From assembly GCA_024235595.1 (NCBI GenBank), contig JACKMC010000001.1:744001-808000 (forward strand): 64,000 nucleotides of DNA, read 5' to 3'. Positions 8,723-17,370 of this stretch are shown one piece after another. The DNA is from Zoogloeaceae bacterium (GTDB lineage Bacteria > Pseudomonadota > Gammaproteobacteria > Burkholderiales > Rhodocyclaceae). Numbering within the stretch: the first letter of the stretch is position 1; the number at the start of each line of letters is the position of its first letter. Both the position numbers and the translations under genes were made by a program. Below the pieces are notes generated by a model. That model was not told the origin of the DNA. It saw only the letters and a program-made list of their open reading frames with translations, and searched no databases.

Positions 8723-9040
8723 TCAGTCGGACTTCGACAGCCGCCGGGCGAAGACCTTCATCTCGCGCGCAGCCTGGATGTCGCCGCGCGCCAACGCCAC
8801 TTCGATGCCGCGGTTGTAGCTCGCCAAGGCCTCGGCCGGCTGTCCGGATTCGGCCAGCGCCTTGCCGAGCGCCTTCCAGCCCGCCGAAAAGTTGGCGTCG
8901 CGGGCCACCGCTTCGCGAAACCGCAGCGCCGCGGTGGCCGGGTCCCCGGCCTTCATGAGCTCGATCCCGATCGCATGGCGGAGCAGCGCGCCGTCGCGTG
9001 GTCCGTCGATCATGCGCAGCAGATTCTCCAGAATGGTCAT
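8723..9040 (-). CDS. Small TPR-repeat protein
   Basis: 105 residues made almost entirely of helical hairpins of the tetratricopeptide type, for example ALRFREAVARDANFSAGWKALGKAL and a second unit GQPAEALASYNRGIEVA. Such short TPR proteins are protein-interaction adaptors; the partner is unknown. It is convergent with fliW (16-bp gap) and divergent from ridA. No signal peptide or membrane segment is seen, so it is probably cytosolic. Confidence 0.7.
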   Translation of the reverse strand: MTILENLLRMIDGPRDGALLRHAIGIELMKAGDPATAALRFREAVARDANFSAGWKALGKALAESGQPAEALASYNRGIEVALARGDIQAAREMKVFARRLSKSD

Positions 9041-9173
9041 CGCCCTTTCCTTGCCGCAAGCGGCCGTCGATGCCTGCGCAGCGTGGCTGCGTTCAAGCGG
9101 TTACAATCGGTCGCGATCGGCCGGGCGCCCGTGGCCCCGGCGCACCCCCGCAACAGCACACGAGGAACGCACC

Positions 9174-9554
9174 ATGACCCGCAGCGTCATCGCCACCGCC
9201 AACGCCCCCGCCGCGATCGGCACCTACTCCCAGGCGGTCAAGGCCGGCAACACGGTCTACGTCTCAGGCCAGATCGGACTCGATCCCGCCAGCATGCAGA
9301 TGGTCGAGGGTTTCGACGCCCAGACCGAGCAGGTGTTCCGCAACCTCAAGGCGGTCTGCGAAGCTGCCGGCGGCACGCTTGGCGACGCGGTCAAGCTCAC
9401 CATCTATCTCACCGACCTCGGCAACTTCGCCAAGGTCAACGAGGTCATGGCCAGCCATTTCTCTGAGCCTTATCCGGCCCGCGCCGCAGTGGGCGTCAAG
9501 GAGTTGCCCAAGGGTGCGCTGGTCGAGGCCGACGCCATCCTGGTGCTGGGCTGA
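9174..9554 (+). CDS. ridA: RidA family enamine/imine deaminase
   Basis: 126 residues, the canonical RidA/YjgF length. Conserved segments include GTYSQAVKAGNTVYVSGQIGLDP, QVFRNLKAVCEAAG and the substrate-binding Arg in YPARAAVGVKELPKGALVE. RidA hydrolyses reactive 2-aminoacrylate-type enamines released by PLP enzymes, protecting other PLP enzymes from damage. The ATG at 9174 follows GAGG at about ten bases. It is 27 bp upstream of recG on the same strand; this pairing recurs in betaproteobacteria, although no functional link is established. Confidence 0.92.
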   Translation: MTRSVIATANAPAAIGTYSQAVKAGNTVYVSGQIGLDPASMQMVEGFDAQTEQVFRNLKAVCEAAGGTLGDAVKLTIYLTDLGNFAKVNEVMASHFSEPYPARAAVGVKELPKGALVEADAILVLG

Positions 9555-9581
9555 GTCCGGTTCGGGAGCAAGCCGCCAAGC

Positions 9582-11666
9582 GTGCCTGCCAGCGCCGGAA
9601 AAGAGACCCCGGTCAGCCTGCCACCGGCGGCTCGCGGCTGGGCGGGCGTCGGCCCGCAGCTTGCAGGACGCCTCGCCAAGCTCGACATCCGCGGCCCGGA
9701 CGACCTGCTGCTGCACCTGCCGCTGCGCTATGAGGACGAAACCCGGCTGACCCGCATCGGCGATGCCCGCCCGGGCATTGCGGGCCAGTTTCAGGTGCAG
9801 GTGCTGGGCACCGAGATCTCGGCGCGGCCAAGGCGGCAGTTGGTGGCGCGGGTAGAGGATGGCAGCGGCGCGCTGGTGCTGCGCTTCCTCAACTTCTACC
9901 CCAGCCTCCAGAAACAGCTCGCCCCGGGCGCCTGGCTGCGCATCTTCGGCGAAGTGCGCGAGGGATTCTTCGGCGCTGAGATGATCCATCCGCGCCTGCG
10001 CGTGGTGAGCGAGGATGAGCCGCTGCCCGACAGCCTCACGCCGATCTACCCGAGCACCGCCGGCCTCGCCCAGTCGGCACTGCGCAAGCTCATCGACCGC
10101 GAGCTGCGCAGCAGCCGGGTGGTCGACCCGCTGCCGCCGGCGCTCATCGAGCGGCTCGGCCTGATGGACTTCGATGCGGCGCTGCGCACGCTCCATCATC
10201 CGCCGCCCGACGCCGATCCGGCCGCGCTCGAAGAGCGCACGCATCCGGCCTGGCAGCGCATCAAGTTCGACGAGGTGCTGGCCCAGCAGATCTCGCTGCG
10301 TCGCGCCTATGCCGCGCGCCGCCGGCGCAACGCGCCGCGCCTCGAGGCCAGCGGCACCCTCACCGGGGCGCTGCTCGAGAGCCTGCCCTTCGCGCTTACC
10401 GCCGCCCAGCGCCGCGCCTGGGGCGAGATCGCCACGGACCTGGCCAGCCCGCATCCGATGCAGCGGCTGCTGCAGGGCGATGTCGGCAGCGGCAAGACCA
10501 TCGTCGCCGCGCTGGCCATGCTGCATGCCGCCGAGGCCGGTTACCAGGCTGCGTTGATGGCGCCGACCGAGATCCTCGCCGAGCAGCACTATCTCAAGCT
10601 GGCCGACTGGCTGCCGCCGCTCGGCATCCAGGTGGCCTGGCTCTCCGGCAGCCAGAGAAAACGCGCGCGCAGCGCGATGCAGGAACTGCTGGCCAGCGGC
10701 GAGGCAATGCTGGCGGTGGGCACCCACGCCCTCATCGAAGACCCGGTTGCCTTCCCGCGGCTCGGCCTGGCGGTGGTCGACGAGCAGCACCGCTTCGGCG
10801 TGCGCCAGCGCCTGTCGCTGCGCGAGAAAGGTTTCGAGGGCGCCAGTCCGCACATGCTGATGATGTCGGCGACGCCGATCCCGCGCACCCTGGCGATGAG
10901 CTACTACGCCGACCTCGACGTCTCGGTGCTCGACGAGCTGCCGCCCGGCCGCACCCCGATCGTCACCAAGCTGGTGTCGGATGCCCGCCGCGAGGAGGTC
11001 ATCGGCCGGGTGCGCGACGCCTGTCATGCCGGCCGCCAGGCCTACTGGGTGTGCCCGCTGATCGAGGAGTCCGAGGCGCTGCAGCTGCAGACCGCCACCG
11101 AAACCTTCGAGACCCTAGTCGCCGCGTTGCCGGAGCTGCGCGTCGGCCTGCTGCACGGGCGCATGAAGCCGGCCGAGAAGGCCGCCACCATGGCCGCCTT
11201 CGTGGCCGGCGAACTGCAGTTGCTGGTGGCCACCACGGTGATCGAGGTGGGGGTGGACGTACCCAACGCCAGCATGATGGTGATCGAGCACGCCGAGCGC
11301 TTCGGCCTCGCCCAGCTGCACCAGCTGCGCGGCCGGGTCGGCCGCGGCAGCGCCGAGTCTGTGTGCATCCTGATCTACGCCCAGCCGCTGTCGCAGACCG
11401 GCCGCCAGCGCCTCAAGGTGATCTTCGAGCACAGCGACGGCTTCGAGATCGCGCGCGAGGATTTGCACCTGCGCGGCCCCGGCGAATTCGTCGGCGCGCG
11501 CCAGAGCGGGGTGCCCTTGCTGCGCTTCGCCGACCTCGAGCAGGACGCGGCGCTGGTCGAGCTTGCCCGCAAGCTGGCCGAGCGCCTCCAGGCCGAGGCG
11601 CCGCAGCGCGCCGACCTGCTCCTCGAACGCTGGTTCGCCGGCCGCGAGGGCCTGCTGCGGGCCTGA
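9582..11666 (+). CDS. recG: ATP-dependent DNA helicase RecG
   Basis: 694 residues with a GTG start and GGGAG site at about 14 bases upstream. The N-terminal wedge domain (about 1-250) is followed by superfamily 2 helicase motifs: QGDVGSGKT Walker A (about residue 300), VVDEQHRFGV motif II (about 400), MSATPIPRT motif III, and RGRVGRG motif VI. RecG remodels stalled replication forks and Holliday junctions. The near-standard length and intact motifs indicate a functional gene. It is tightly spaced behind ridA and 164 bp ahead of ubiC. Confidence 0.96.
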   Translation: MPASAGKETPVSLPPAARGWAGVGPQLAGRLAKLDIRGPDDLLLHLPLRYEDETRLTRIGDARPGIAGQFQVQVLGTEISARPRRQLVARVEDGSGALVLRFLNFYPSLQKQLAPGAWLRIFGEVREGFFGAEMIHPRLRVVSEDEPLPDSLTPIYPSTAGLAQSALRKLIDRELRSSRVVDPLPPALIERLGLMDFDAALRTLHHPPPDADPAALEERTHPAWQRIKFDEVLAQQISLRRAYAARRRRNAPRLEASGTLTGALLESLPFALTAAQRRAWGEIATDLASPHPMQRLLQGDVGSGKTIVAALAMLHAAEAGYQAALMAPTEILAEQHYLKLADWLPPLGIQVAWLSGSQRKRARSAMQELLASGEAMLAVGTHALIEDPVAFPRLGLAVVDEQHRFGVRQRLSLREKGFEGASPHMLMMSATPIPRTLAMSYYADLDVSVLDELPPGRTPIVTKLVSDARREEVIGRVRDACHAGRQAYWVCPLIEESEALQLQTATETFETLVAALPELRVGLLHGRMKPAEKAATMAAFVAGELQLLVATTVIEVGVDVPNASMMVIEHAERFGLAQLHQLRGRVGRGSAESVCILIYAQPLSQTGRQRLKVIFEHSDGFEIAREDLHLRGPGEFVGARQSGVPLLRFADLEQDAALVELARKLAERLQAEAPQRADLLLERWFAGREGLLRA

Positions 11667-11830
11667 CTCGCGCGGCCGGAGGCAGCAGATTCGCCGCCGC
11701 AGGGGTATCATCGCCGCCGATCATCCTCGAAACCCTCGTTGGCCGCGCCCGGGCGTGAGGGCCGACAGCACGCTCGCCCGACGGGTGGTCGTCTCGAAAT
11801 CGACAATCGAATACCCAGCTCCCCACTCAC

Positions 11831-12415
11831 ATGCAAAAGCGGCCATCCGCGGCTTCCAGGATCATGCGCACCCGACTCTCCCGCGACGTGTGGCTCAACA
11901 AGCCGCTGCGACTTCCCGACATCGACCCGCTCTACGTGTGGCTCACCGACGCCGGCTCGCTCACCGCGCGCGTCCGCGCCCGCTGCTCCCGGCTCGAAGT
12001 GCAGGTGCTGGCGCAGAGCCTGGCCCGCCCCCATCGCGACGAGGCGATGCTGCTCGGCATGCGGGCCGGCGAGATCGGCTGGTTGCGCGAGGTGCTGCTG
12101 GTGGCCGACGGCGTGCCGGTCGTCTACGCGCGCTCCCTGTTGCCGCGCCGTAACCTGCGCGGCGGCTGGCGCCTGCTGGCGGGCATCGGCAACAGGCCGC
12201 TTGGGGCGGCGCTGTTCGCCGACCCGCGCATCTCCCGTTCGCCGCTCGCCTGCCGGCGGCTTGACCGCCGCGATGCGCGTTATCATCGGGCCCTCGTTGC
12301 CAGCGACAGCGCGGCGCCGGCCCTGTGGGCGAGGCGCTCGGTGTTCCGGCTCAAGCGCCGCTCGCTGATGGTCTGCGAGGTATTCCTTCCTGCGATCAGA
12401 GCGCTCGACCGATGA
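11831..12415 (+). CDS. ubiC: Chorismate pyruvate-lyase UbiC
   Basis: About 194 residues. UbiC removes pyruvate from chorismate to give 4-hydroxybenzoate, the first committed step of ubiquinone synthesis. Family features include the DPLYVWLTDAGSLTARVRA opening, the REVLLVADGVPVVYARS strand pair, the NRPLGAALF segment and a C-terminal RRSVF...EVFLP stretch containing the conserved acidic residue. The start at 11831 is the first ATG; 11864 (MRTRLSRD) is an alternative with a similar fit. The stop overlaps the ubiA start by four bases (ATGA), the usual coupled ubiC-ubiA pair. Confidence 0.92.
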   Translation: MQKRPSAASRIMRTRLSRDVWLNKPLRLPDIDPLYVWLTDAGSLTARVRARCSRLEVQVLAQSLARPHRDEAMLLGMRAGEIGWLREVLLVADGVPVVYARSLLPRRNLRGGWRLLAGIGNRPLGAALFADPRISRSPLACRRLDRRDARYHRALVASDSAAPALWARRSVFRLKRRSLMVCEVFLPAIRALDR

Positions 12416-13287
12416 CCCTGACCCAAAGACTGCTCCATTACGAAAAACTGATGCGGCTGGACAAGCCGATCGGCATCCTGCTGTTGCTGTGGCCGACCCT
12501 GTGGGCCTTGTGGATCGCCGGCATGGGCCAGCCGAGCGCCTTCCTGGTGTGGATCTTCGTGCTCGGCACGGTGCTCATGCGCTCGGCCGGCTGCGTCATG
12601 AACGACTACGCCGACCGCAACATCGACGGCCATGTCGAGCGCACCCGCAATCGCCCGCTCGCCACCGGAGTGGTGTCCTCGCGCGAAGCCTTGCTGCTCG
12701 CCGGCGGCCTCTCGCTGGTGGCCTTCCTGATGATCCTGCCGCTGCACCGGCTGGTGCTGTGGCTGTCCGTGGTGGCGCTCTTTCTCGCTGCCAGCTACCC
12801 CTTCACCAAGCGCTTCCTGGCCATCCCCCAGGCCTATCTCGGCATCGCCTTCGGTTTCGGCATCCCCATGGCCTTCGCCGCGCAGCAATTCGCCGTACCG
12901 CCGATCGCCTGGTTGATGCTGCTCGCCAACGTCTTCTGGGCGGTGGCCTACGACACCGAATACGCGATGGTCGATCGGCCCGACGACCTAAAGATCGGCA
13001 TCAAGACCTCGGCCATCACCTTCGGACGTTTCGATGTTGCGGCGGTGATGCTGTGCTACGCGATCACCCTCGGCCTGCTCGCCTGGGTGGGCCAGCTGGC
13101 CGCGCGCGGCTGGCCGTTCTACCTTGGCCTCTGCGTCGCCGCAGGCATCGCCCTCTACCACTACACCCTGATCCGCGACCGCGACCGCCAGCGCTGCTTC
13201 AAGGCCTTCCTGCACAACAACTGGCTCGGCGGGGTGATTTTCGTCGGCCTGGCGGCCGATTACCTGCTTCATCCCGTCGGGGGGTGA
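12412..13287 (+). CDS. ubiA: 4-hydroxybenzoate polyprenyltransferase UbiA
   Basis: 291-residue integral membrane prenyltransferase with about eight or nine hydrophobic helices. The two Asp-rich magnesium-diphosphate motifs are visible: NDYADRNID (about 63-71) and the DTEYAMVDRPDD segment (about 182-193). It attaches the polyprenyl tail to 4-hydroxybenzoate supplied by UbiC, encoded immediately upstream. The length is standard and the start overlaps the ubiC stop. Repeat array A begins within about 15 bases after its stop codon. Confidence 0.95.
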   Translation: MTLTQRLLHYEKLMRLDKPIGILLLLWPTLWALWIAGMGQPSAFLVWIFVLGTVLMRSAGCVMNDYADRNIDGHVERTRNRPLATGVVSSREALLLAGGLSLVAFLMILPLHRLVLWLSVVALFLAASYPFTKRFLAIPQAYLGIAFGFGIPMAFAAQQFAVPPIAWLMLLANVFWAVAYDTEYAMVDRPDDLKIGIKTSAITFGRFDVAAVMLCYAITLGLLAWVGQLAARGWPFYLGLCVAAGIALYHYTLIRDRDRQRCFKAFLHNNWLGGVIFVGLAADYLLHPVGG

Positions 13288-13289
13288 GG

Positions 13290-14905
13290 TTTTTGTCGCG
13301 GCTGAGGATGCCGGCTCGGCTTCGCCATTGCCGGCGGGCTGTGGTGCCTTCGTGTCGGGCACGGCATTCGGCCACGATTCGTCGCCCCGGCGCAGGCCGG
13401 GGTCCAGGGCCTTTGGTCTTTATCGTTTGCTCGGTGGGGTGCTTTCGGCTGACGGTGATTGGCCGGGTCTCGCCCCGGCGGGCGACCACCTTTCTTGTGA
13501 ATTCCCGCCGGCCGCGGGCTGCGCCCGGCGCTGCAGAAGGGGAAAGCTACTGCCGGCTCGGCTTCGCCATTGCCGGCAGGTTGTCGTGCCGTGCCGCCAA
13601 TTCGGGCTCGGCAGCCGGCCACGATTCGTCGCCCGGGTCGGGCGTCGAAACTGATCCTGCACTGGCTCGGGGACATCGACGCGGTGATTGGCCGGGTCTC
13701 GCCCCGGGGCGACCATCTTTCTTGTGGCGACAAGAAAGATGGATAAAGAACACACCCCTGCCGCAGCGCCGGCTCGCCGGTTTCGCCATTGCGCCCGGCG
13801 GTCGTCGGCGAAACTCGCCCTCACGGGCTCAGACATCGACGCGACAAGTCCGGGCACGGCCGCGGGCTGCACTCGGCGCTGCGAAGGGAAGGCCACTGCC
13901 GGCTCCGCTTCGCCATTGCCGGCAGGCCGTGTCGCCAGTTCGGGCGCGCCATTTGGGCACGATTCGTCGCCCCGGCGAAGGCCGGGGTCAGGGTTTGATC
14001 CTTGCGGCGGTTTTGGGGTGCCTGCGCTTGGCGGTGATTGGCCGGGTCTCGCCCCGGCGGGCGACCTCCTTTCTTGTGGCGACAAAGAAAGGAGGCAAAG
14101 AAGCGCCCCCTGCCGCAGCGCCGGCTCGCGCCGGTGCCCTCGCTGCGCCCGCGTCCGGCGGGTCGCGTCGAAACTCGCCCTCACGGGCTCAGACATCGAC
14201 GCGACAATTCCCGCCGGCCGCGGGCTGCACTCGGCGCTGCAGAAGGGGAAGGCCGCTGCCGGCTCGGCTTCGCCATTGCCGGCGGCGTGTAGCGCCTCCG
14301 TTTCGGGCGCGGCATTCGGGCACGATTCGTCGCCCCGGCGAAGGCCGGGGTCCAGGCTCTTGATCCTTGCTGTTTGGTTCTCGGGGTGCCTGCGCTTGGC
14401 GGTGATTGGCCGGGTCTCGCCCCGGCGGGCGACCATCTTTCTTGTGGCGACAAGAAAGATGGATAAAGAAACGCCCCCTGCCGCAGCGCCGGCTCGCGCC
14501 GGTGCCCTCGCTGCGCCCGCGCCCGGCGGGTCGCGTCGAAACTCGCCCTCACGGGCTCAGACATCGACGCGACAATTTCCGCCGGCCGCGGGCTGCACTC
14601 GGCGCTGCAGAAGGGGAAAGCTACTGCCGGCTCGGCTTCGCCATTGCCGGCAGGTTGTCGTGCCGTGTCGCCAGTTCGGGCACGCCATCCGGACACGATT
14701 CGTCGCCCCGGCGCAGGCCGGGGTCCAGGGTCTTTGATCTTTGCTGTGCCGTTCGAGGCGAGCGTTCGGCTGCTTGAGATTGGGCGGGACTGGCCCAGGT
14801 GGGCCCGGACATCGACGCGAGAATTTCTGCTGGCTGCAGCTTGCACTGGGTGCGACCGAAGAGGAAAGCCTCTGTCGGCTCAATTACGGGCACCATGCGA
14901 CGCCT
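13290..14905. repeat. Repeat array A: ~370-bp hairpin-rich units
   Basis: Five tandem copies, some rearranged, of a unit also found at 25038-27450. Using CACGATTCGTCGCC as the unit start, copies begin at 13373, 13620, 13958, 14321 and 14694; a partial tail precedes the first. Each full unit holds, in order: a REP-like palindrome (CCCCGGC-GCAG-GCCGGGG); a GGGTCTCGCCCCGGCGGGCGACC block; a hairpin with arms CCATCTTTCTTGT and ACAAGAAAGATGG around GGCG; a long inverted repeat TCGCGTCGA...TCGACGCGA; and GCCGGC-flanked segments. The 13373 copy lost the right half of the hairpin and following DNA. The 13620 copy has a rearranged front. The last copy decays by about 14905 inside the 3' end of the next gene. 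Long frames crossing it are artefacts of GC content and a period near a multiple of three. Confidence 0.9.
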
Positions 14906-15349
14906 CGCTCCAGCTACCTGGTGATCGACAATCCAGACCTTCTCGGTACCCGTCTTGTCGGATTTCGTGGCGTAGTAGTCGGTGCCAGATTTGACGATGT
15001 AGCGACACCATTCCTCGGTGGGGACGGCCTTCCATTCGATCAGGACGCAGTAACGACCGTCTTCAGATATGTGCCACTTGCCCTGAGCGGTCGAGCTCCT
15101 TCCTCCCTTGTCCCTGTTGTCGGACGAGATGACGAAATCTCCGCCGGCGTCGTTGGTCCCGAAGTGTCTGTTTCCCTTGGCGTTTACTCGACTCATTCTT
15201 GCGTCGGGCAATAGCTGGCTCAGCTCGTCCCGGGTGAGGGTGGTCCAGCCCTGTGCGTCGAGGTCCCGGAGCACGGCGGCCTCCTGTGCGGAGGCAAGCG
15301 TGGTGACAAGTGCAAACGACACGAGTAGGTAGCGAAGTGAGCTTGGCAT
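14621..15349 (-). CDS. DUF995-like secreted protein with repeat-derived C-terminus
   Basis: The first about 165 residues look genuine. There is a signal peptide (MPSSLRYLLVSFALVTTLASAQ, cleavage near residue 22). A small domain follows with GKWHISEDGRYCVLIEWK and EEWCRYIVKSGTDYYATKS, which resembles the DUF995 pattern of paired aromatic and Cys residues in exported proteins of unknown function. From about residue 168 the frame enters repeat array A: CKLQPAEILASMSGP and DPGLRRGDESCPDG are exactly what the array encodes on this strand. The natural stop therefore seems to have been lost or replaced by the array. ATG 15349 was chosen for the signal peptide; 15364 would add five residues. Confidence 0.65.
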   Translation of the reverse strand: MPSSLRYLLVSFALVTTLASAQEAAVLRDLDAQGWTTLTRDELSQLLPDARMSRVNAKGNRHFGTNDAGGDFVISSDNRDKGGRSSTAQGKWHISEDGRYCVLIEWKAVPTEEWCRYIVKSGTDYYATKSDKTGTEKVWIVDHQVAGARRRMVPVIEPTEAFLFGRTQCKLQPAEILASMSGPTWASPAQSQAAERSPRTAQQRSKTLDPGLRRGDESCPDGVPELATRHDNLPAMAKPSRQ

Positions 15350-15709
15350 CGGAGTTCCCTGCATTGACGAAGCGTGGGGGCGCGCGAGCGGGCTGCATAC
15401 CGCCGCGAAGAGACATGTCGTTGAGCACAGTCTCCCGCGCCTGAGCGCAAAAAGCCACTGGATTCGCTGCGCCCATCCCGTCCGGCAGCAAGTTCGGCTC
15501 GACCCGTAGCCCCGATGTGCTGCTGCAAGTCTGGCGCCGTGCGATTTCAACGGACAGGCATGCATGCGATCGGCTGCCGACCTGCTTGCTGAGGCAAGCG
15601 CCGATGCGTTTGCGCATGGCGGCGAGCCTGGAACCGGATCAGCGCATTCAAAGGCGTTCGAGGATGCTGCCCGAGGCATGGTGGGCCGCGGCGGGAATCC
15701 GATGCCGCG
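15350..15709. other. 360-bp intergenic stretch, no gene seen
   Basis: The space between the DUF995-like gene and the 3' end of the pentapeptide-repeat gene, both on the minus strand. Open frames here have no recognisable motif, no good ribosome binding site and unconvincing composition. No terminator with a T-run was found. It presumably contains the promoter of the DUF995-like gene. Confidence 0.4.
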
Positions 15710-16339
15710 CTACTTCGGACATCCTACACAGCCATCCATCTGCGCATGCAGGAAGATCGCCCGGTCGATATTCGCGCCGCTGAGGTCTGCGTTGATCAGC
15801 AAGGCGTTGGTGAAATCCGCGCCCCCCAGGTCCGCGCCGACGAAGGAGGTGTCGTGGAGGTGAGTGGCGCGCAGGTTGGCGCGCTGCAGCTTGGCACCGC
15901 GCAACGAAGTGCCGACGAGGCGGGCGTTGGTGAAATCGGCGGCGGTGAGGTCGGCGTTCGCGAGGTCGGCCTTGCCGAGGTCGGCGTTCTGGAAATTGGC
16001 GTTGCGCAGCTTGGCGTCGACGAGCTTTGCCTCGTTGAGCTTGGCGCCGCGAAGGTTGATGCGGCTCATCATGGCCTTGCTGAGATCGGCGCCCTGCAAC
16101 TGGGTGTAGGAAAAATTGGCTTCGTCGAGGATCGCGCCGCTCAGGTTTGCGCCCTGCAGCTCGGAGCGGGAGAACTGCGAGTGGGCGAGATTGGTGCCCG
16201 AGAAATCCGCGCCGTTAAGATTCATGCTGGCGCAAAGGGTACCGCGGCGGATGTCGCAGCCGCCGACCGAGCGCACATCCTGCGCAAGAGCCGAACTGGC
16301 GGCGAGGAGGAACAGGAGCGGAAGCAATGATCTTGGCAT
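15710..16339 (-). CDS. Exported pentapeptide-repeat protein
   Basis: 209 residues. A signal peptide (MPRSLLPLLFLLAASSALAQ) is followed by nearly continuous A(D/N)Lxx pentapeptides from about residue 40 to 195, e.g. ADFSGTNLAHSQ, ANLSGAILDEAN and ADLGKADLANADL, forming a right-handed quadrilateral beta-helix. Two Cys pairs flank it: one near the mature N-terminus and a terminal CVGC, suggesting a disulfide or metal site after export. Function is unknown. ATG 16339 is preferred because it begins the signal peptide; the longer frame to 16468 is not hydrophobic. Confidence 0.82.
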   Translation of the reverse strand: MPRSLLPLLFLLAASSALAQDVRSVGGCDIRRGTLCASMNLNGADFSGTNLAHSQFSRSELQGANLSGAILDEANFSYTQLQGADLSKAMMSRINLRGAKLNEAKLVDAKLRNANFQNADLGKADLANADLTAADFTNARLVGTSLRGAKLQRANLRATHLHDTSFVGADLGGADFTNALLINADLSGANIDRAIFLHAQMDGCVGCPK

Positions 16340-16489
16340 GGTCGGCTGTGGCCTAATCCTTTGTGGCGGAGCGTGCGCCGTTGGCCTCGCGGCGAGGAGC
16401 GCTCCCCTGAAAGTACATGATTTGCGGTCTTCGCGAAAAAGGAACGTTACGCGGCCGTGTCGGCTCACCGCGCTCGAAGCGACAGGTTC

Positions 16490-16858
16490 TCAGGGCTTCT
16501 TGTCGCCCAGCATCGCCTTGAGATTGGCGAACGGCGAATGGGTGGCGACTTCGCCTTGCGGCGTCTGCACGCTGCGTCCGGCCTGGGCTTCGGCCTGGCG
16601 CTGGTGCTCGTTGTCGTGGCAGTAGAGGCACAGCAGCTCCCAGTTGCTGCCGTCGGGCGGGTTGTTGTCGTGATTGTGGTCGCGGTGGTGCACCGTGAGC
16701 TCACGCAGGTTGGCGACGGTGAAGGTGCGCGCGCAGCGCCCGCAGATCCACGGATAGATCTTCAGCGCCCGCTCACGGTAGCCCTCGCTGCGGGCGTCGG
16801 CATTGCGACGCGCGTCGGCAACGATCCTGTCTAGTTTGCTGGTGTCCTTGGTCTTCAT
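16490..16858 (-). CDS. yajD: YajD-like HNH nuclease family protein
   Basis: 122 residues with a compact zinc-finger HNH motif: CGRC near residue 40, then LTVHHRDHNHDNNPPDGSN and LLCLYCHDNEH. The CxxC/CxxC pair should bind zinc and the HH/N/H residues are the expected metal-dependent nuclease centre. YajD-type proteins are widespread small housekeeping HNH proteins of unclear substrate, not homing endonucleases. ATG 16858 gives the conserved start MKTKDTSKLDRIV. It is upstream of the pentapeptide gene on the same strand with a 150-bp gap. Confidence 0.85.
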   Translation of the reverse strand: MKTKDTSKLDRIVADARRNADARSEGYRERALKIYPWICGRCARTFTVANLRELTVHHRDHNHDNNPPDGSNWELLCLYCHDNEHQRQAEAQAGRSVQTPQGEVATHSPFANLKAMLGDKKP

Positions 16859-16972
16859 GGGAGCGATTCCGGTCGTTTGGCCTGCATCATAGACCATGGC
16901 GGCGGCGCTTCGTGCGCGCTTGTCTCGGTTATGATTCGGCGTTGTGGAATATCGTGCGAGACAGGACCGAGA

Positions 16973-17335
16973 ATGCGCAGATCAGGTGTGGGCGGGCTGG
17001 TCTATTCGACCGAAAGCGGACGCATGTGTCCGCAATGCCGCAAGCCGGTGGAGGCCTGTAACTGTGCCGCACAGGCGGCCGCGGCGCTCGGCGGCGACGG
17101 CGTGGTGCGGGTCAGTCGCGAGACCAAGGGACGCGGCGGCAAGGCGGTGACGGTGGTGCGCGGGGTGGCGCGCGGCGCGATGGAGCTGGCGCTGCTTGGC
17201 AAACAGCTGCGCACCGCCTGCGGTAGCGGCGGTACGGTCAAGGATGGCGCAATCGAGGTCCAGGGCGATCACTGCGAGCGGGTCATCGAGCAGCTCAGGA
17301 AGCAAGGCTTCACGGTCAAGCGTGCGGGTGGCTGA
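16973..17335 (+). CDS. yciH: SUI1/eIF1-like translation factor (YciH family)
   Basis: 120 residues. An N-terminal zinc-ribbon-like segment (MCPQCRKPVEACNC) precedes a SUI1 domain (residues about 42-118) with TKGRGGKAVTVVRG and LLGKQLRTACGSGGTVKDGAIEVQGDH, the diagnostic eIF1 loop. Bacterial YciH proteins influence start-codon selection in vitro and are linked to stress translation. It is divergent from the HNH gene and convergent with the cation exchanger. ATG 16973 was chosen because it begins the conserved GLVYSTESGRMCP region; an in-frame ATG at 16877 lacks support. Confidence 0.9.
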   Translation: MRRSGVGGLVYSTESGRMCPQCRKPVEACNCAAQAAAALGGDGVVRVSRETKGRGGKAVTVVRGVARGAMELALLGKQLRTACGSGGTVKDGAIEVQGDHCERVIEQLRKQGFTVKRAGG

Positions 17336-17370
17336 GAGGGCCGGCTCCGTGCGCGATGTGGCGTCCGCGC

